A stretch of 63,570 nt of DNA. Source: an uncultured Kordia sp. Lineage in GTDB: Bacteria; Bacteroidota; Bacteroidia; Flavobacteriales; Flavobacteriaceae. The stretch spans positions 1 to 63,570 of the forward strand of contig NZ_CANLEA010000027.1 in assembly GCF_947489565.1 (NCBI RefSeq). The letters run 5' to 3'. The notes beneath the pieces were generated by a model that searched no databases, was not told the DNA's origin, and was given only the letters and a program-made list of their open reading frames with translations. Position numbers and translations under genes: made by a program. This document shows, one piece after another, positions 60,837-63,570 of this stretch. The stretch's first letter is position 1. Each line of letters begins with the position of its first letter.

Positions 60837-60862
60837 ATACCCAAAAACCAATACCCAACACC

Positions 60863-61411
60863 ATGGAACAAATCGACATCCTAGACGAACACGGAAAACC
60901 TACAGGTGAAATCCTTCCCAAACGAGAAGTACATCGCCACGGACATTTTCATGCGTCAACACATCTGTGGTTATATACTAAAACAGGAAAAGTGGTCTTG
61001 CAATTGCGAGCTGCCATCAAACCCAATTTTCCAAATTGTTGGGATGTTTCTGTGGCGGGACATATTAGTGCAGGAGAAACGGCTTTGGATACCGCAGTAC
61101 GAGAAGCACAAGAAGAACTAGGAATCAAAGTACAAACCGAACAACTACAACAAATAGGACGTTTCCGAATCGATTACCAACATGCGGAAGACTACCGCGA
61201 TCGTGAATTCATTACCATATTTGCTTGCGAAATTCCAGACAAACCTTTGCAAACGACACTCCAAGAAGAAGAAGTTGCCGATGTTACCTTACTTCCTTTA
61301 GCACAAGTAGAAGCAGAGCTAGCCGACACTCAACTGGCCAAAAAATACGTTCCATTTAACAAAGCCTATGCAGTTGAGGTATTCGAAAAACTGAATGAAT
61401 TGTTTTTTTAG
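60863..61411 (+). CDS. Nudix hydrolase (isopentenyl-diphosphate isomerase-like subgroup)
   Basis: 182 aa. Opens MEQIDILDEHGKPTGEILPKREVHRHGHFHASTHLWL, the IDI/YfcD-like start; Nudix box GHISAGETALDTAVREAQEELG (G-x5-E-x7-RE-x2-EE-x-G). YfcD-type Nudix enzymes are of uncertain substrate; the lack of the IDI TxNxCCSH motif argues against isomerase activity. Confidence 0.88.
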   Translation: MEQIDILDEHGKPTGEILPKREVHRHGHFHASTHLWLYTKTGKVVLQLRAAIKPNFPNCWDVSVAGHISAGETALDTAVREAQEELGIKVQTEQLQQIGRFRIDYQHAEDYRDREFITIFACEIPDKPLQTTLQEEEVADVTLLPLAQVEAELADTQLAKKYVPFNKAYAVEVFEKLNELFF

Positions 61412-61474
61412 TAATGAGTTATTAGTATTGAGTATTGAGAAGTTTCAGAGTATATTAGAGTTAATTAATAACGA

Positions 61475-62265
61475 AGAGTACATATAAAAACATTCGTGAA
61501 TTCGTGACAAAAAACTATGTCATATAAAGGCAATAGGTTTTGGGAATTAGGAATTAGTGCTATTTCAAACGAAATACAATTTAAAACAGAAACAGATCAA
61601 TACTTCAACAAACTTAGCATAAACAAAAAAACAAATCAACATTGGAAACGTCACTACGAGGAGTTACGACGTGGTAGTCTGTTTATTGTAGTACAAATTT
61701 GCTCTTTGAAGAAACAGATTGCCACGTCACTTATGTTCCTCGCAATGACGTATCATAGTACCAGCAATCAGCAATAAATCCCAAATTCGAGTAAATTACA
61801 CAAGAGTACACATAAAAACATTCGTGAATTCGTGACAAAAACCAAGAAGATATAAGGCAATAGGTTTTGGGAATTAGGAATTAGTGATGTTTCAAACGAA
61901 ATACAATTTAAAACAGAAACAGATTAACAAATCAACAAAAAGACAAATAAACAAATAAGAAGTTTAAGAGTTTATAAGTTTACTAGTTTAGTCTTTGAAG
62001 CAAAGAATACCGTATCATATTACCAGCAACCAAATTCGAGTAAATTACACAAGAGTACACACAAAAACATTCGTGAATTCGTGACAAAAAACTATGTCAT
62101 ATAAAGGCAATAGGTTTTGGGAATTAGGAATTAGTGCTATTTCAAACGAAATACAATTTAAAACAGAAACAGATTAACAAATCAACAAAAAAGAAGTTTA
62201 AGAGTTTATAAGTTTACGAGTTTAGTCTTTGAAACAAAAATACCGTATCATATTACGAGCAACCA
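61475..62265 (+). repeat. R2 intergenic repeats, three units, direct to the 43.3 kb copy
   Basis: Unit CAAATTCGAGTAAATTACAC...ACATTCGTGAATTCGTGACA...GGTTTTGGGAATTAGGAATT...TTTAGTCTTTGAA...TATCATATTA; the 61782 unit is 249 bp. Same orientation as 43296-43512. A small frame at 61517 (beginning MSYKGNRFWELG) is an artefact, since it repeats with the element. Confidence 0.88.
61649..61750. repeat. MITE-like palindromic repeat, copy D
   Basis: 102 bp, CGTCACTACGAGGAGTTACG ... TCCTCGCAATGACG; placed within an R2 unit, interrupting it between AAATCAACA and TATCATA. Confidence 0.85.
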
Positions 62266-62459
62266 ACACCCAACAAAGTCTAACAGCGAAGCGGTCTAAC
62301 ATCTAAAAGCACGTAAGTGCGTTCTAAAAGCGCTAGCGATTCTATATGCTAACAACAATAGATTCAGACAACAAAACCATAGATTTGGAAAAGAATAACT
62401 TCTTCAATTGCCGCAACTTTGTATTGTAATTAAAAATAAACAAACAAAACAATACTAAC

Positions 62460-63215
62460 ATGCATACAAAAACAGCAATCATCACAGGAGGAAGCCGTGG
62501 ATTAGGAAAAGACATGGCAATCAATTTAGCACAAAACGGAATCAATATTATCTTTTCATATCATAGCAATACCGAAAAAGCAAACGAAGTCATTGCAGCA
62601 ATAGAAGCCTTAGGACAGAAAGCAATCGCCTTTCCATTTGATGCGAATGATTATAAAAGTGGTCAGGCATTTGTAAAACAAGCTACGGACTATCTTCAGA
62701 AAGAAAACAATTCGCCAAACTTTGATTTTCTCATCAACAATGCCGGAACAGGAACATTCAACATGGTGGCTGATACCACAGAAACACAATTTGACGAAAT
62801 GATGAATGTACACCTAAAAAGTATATACTTTTTTACACAAGCCGCATTACCATACCTAAACAATAGCGGACGCATTATCAATATCTCAAGTGGTTTAACG
62901 CGATTTAGTTTTCCAGGAATGTCAGCATACGCTATGATGAAAGGCGGAATAGAAGTCTTTACACGTTATTTAGCAAAAGAACTAGGCGCACGAAAAATAA
63001 CCGCAAATGTCGTAGCACCAGGAGCTATTGCTACAGATTTCGCAGGCGGATCAAACAAAGAAGAAGAAAAAACGAAGATCATTTCAAGCCTCACAGCATT
63101 AGGAAGAGTAGGAGAAGCCGAAGATATTGGCGGTATCATCGCTTTCTTATGTTCAGACAAAGCAGGCTGGATCAACGGACAACGAATTGAAGCCTCTGGA
63201 GGAATGCTTGTTTAG
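62460..63215 (+). CDS. SDR-family oxidoreductase (FabG-like)
   Basis: 251 aa. Rossmann TGGSRGLGKDMA (Gly-rich NAD(P) site), INNAGTG, catalytic Ser in INISSGLTRFS, Tyr-x3-Lys in YAMMKGG, PGAIATDFAGG, C-terminal CSDKAGWINGQRIEASGGM. Classical SDR, 3-ketoacyl reductase-like; the actual substrate is unknown. Stands alone after the repeat block. Confidence 0.92.
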   Translation: MHTKTAIITGGSRGLGKDMAINLAQNGINIIFSYHSNTEKANEVIAAIEALGQKAIAFPFDANDYKSGQAFVKQATDYLQKENNSPNFDFLINNAGTGTFNMVADTTETQFDEMMNVHLKSIYFFTQAALPYLNNSGRIINISSGLTRFSFPGMSAYAMMKGGIEVFTRYLAKELGARKITANVVAPGAIATDFAGGSNKEEEKTKIISSLTALGRVGEAEDIGGIIAFLCSDKAGWINGQRIEASGGMLV

Positions 63216-63570
63216 GGAATGTTGAATTATAGATTTTGAATGTTGAATGAACTGTTACATACCTAAACTTGTTCTAAACGTCAGTTCGAGTGATTTTCGA
63301 AGAAAATAGTATCGAGAACAGCTTTGAAACGTCATTGCGAGGAACGCGAGTGACGTGGTAATCTGCTACTTCAAAGAGCAAATTTGTACTGTGATAAACA
63401 GATTTACACGTCGTAAACTTCTCGCAATGAGGTTTCTGAGTTCGTCAATTTAAAAACAAAGAATTTAGGCTATAGTAGTTTACTATGCGTCAGTTCGATT
63501 TCTATGACAAAATCAAACGATTTTGATAAAAATTTTGATTTTTAATTAGAGCAAAAACAATGTGTATCAT
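63216..63570. other. Gene-free terminal stretch with repeats
   Basis: About 355 bp: GTCAGTTCGAGTGATTTTCG (63282-63301), a MITE copy E (63330-63431) and AT-rich sequence. No gene supported to the window end. Confidence 0.7.
63330..63431. repeat. MITE-like palindromic repeat, copy E
   Basis: CGTCATTGCGAGGAACGCGA ... CTCGCAATGAG; its 3' terminus is altered (AATGAGG instead of AATGACG). Diverged from copies A-D. Confidence 0.75.

Larger units (their letters stand above)
61412..62459. other. Gene-free repeat region (right flank of the accessory region)
   Basis: About 1.05 kb of R2 repeats (units at about 61475-61648, 61782-62030 and 62031-62265), a MITE copy (61649-61750) inserted in the first unit, and a TCTAA/GCGAAGCGG repeat stretch (62275-62342), then the upstream region of the SDR gene. 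No supported gene. Confidence 0.8.

Noticed and set aside
61517-61777. 86-codon frame starting MSYKGNRFWELG
   Set aside because: Same repeat artefact, and its tail reads through an inserted MITE.

Overview
The window looks like chromosomal DNA of a marine, low-GC Bacteroidota of the family Flavobacteriaceae; Kordia or a close relative is my guess, made from memory of its peptide and repeat style. Supporting signs are a type IX secretion C-terminal sorting domain (57013-60567), a Bacteroidota-type HU/HIG protein (43727-44113), a bacillithiol gene (bshA, 33816), a Bacteroidota LptD homologue next to an amidase and an MlaD gene, at least one promoter of the ATTG-N20-TAnnTTTG form (40341-40372), and weak or absent Shine-Dalgarno sequences. 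I saw no rRNA, tRNA, CRISPR array, IS transposase or phage gene.

Layout. 1-925 is an array of ~126-bp repeats. 1139-2792 holds an Ntn amide hydrolase and a nitroreductase. 2821-8428 is a duplicated module: membrane-anchored TPR-AraC regulator, short leader-GG peptide, long Cys/Pro-rich leader-GG peptide, with matching promoters, a recurring CCTAAATTA motif and terminators. 8419-12994 is metabolic (aldehyde dehydrogenase, penicillin acylase-like protein). 13151-17556 has an orphan leader-GG peptide, a short bulb-lectin protein, an operon ending in a LuxR-type two-component system, and an unknown 230-aa protein. 17632-26067 is core-like: RidA, LptD, amidase-SPOR, MlaD, two Fe-S/CCG redox proteins and a small conserved flavobacterial protein. 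26605-30550 holds a HisKA_2 kinase and, on the other strand, a putative lanthipeptide operon (precursor, nucleotidyltransferase, LanC) with no LanB/LanM dehydratase. 30889-34943 is a GH3/serine-hydrolase fusion plus bshA. 35485-39249 holds a caspase-like protein divergent from an unknown gene coupled to a TPR-histidine kinase. 39467-42650 has MsrB, a BI-1 protein and a PKD lipoprotein.

43.2-62.3 kb is the accessory region. It is bracketed by direct copies of a ~240-bp intergenic repeat (43.2-43.5 and 61.4-62.3 kb) together with ~95-bp MITE-like palindromes. Inside are an HU gene, strong tandem hairpins, and a type I restriction-modification operon, hsdR - membrane HEPN-like gene - hsdM - hsdS. 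The operon continues into two unusual genes: a 911-aa protein that joins a DNA-methylase-like domain (motif I kept, NPPF lost), an HsdS-like recognition domain and a histidine-kinase module, then, overlapping by 8 bp, a receiver domain fused to an AlbA_2/Schlafen-type domain. A PLD-family nuclease, a GIY-YIG protein and a 53-aa basic protein follow. A giant T9SS FG-GAP surface protein and a Nudix hydrolase complete the region, and an SDR oxidoreductase lies just outside it.

How the genes may work together: the strongest candidate for an undescribed system is the type I RM locus extended by a two-component relay whose sensor appears built from dead restriction-modification parts (51035-54698). 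The second is the LanC plus nucleotidyltransferase peptide operon. The third is the pair of TPR-AraC/peptide modules, which look like self-contained peptide-sensing or peptide-producing circuits.
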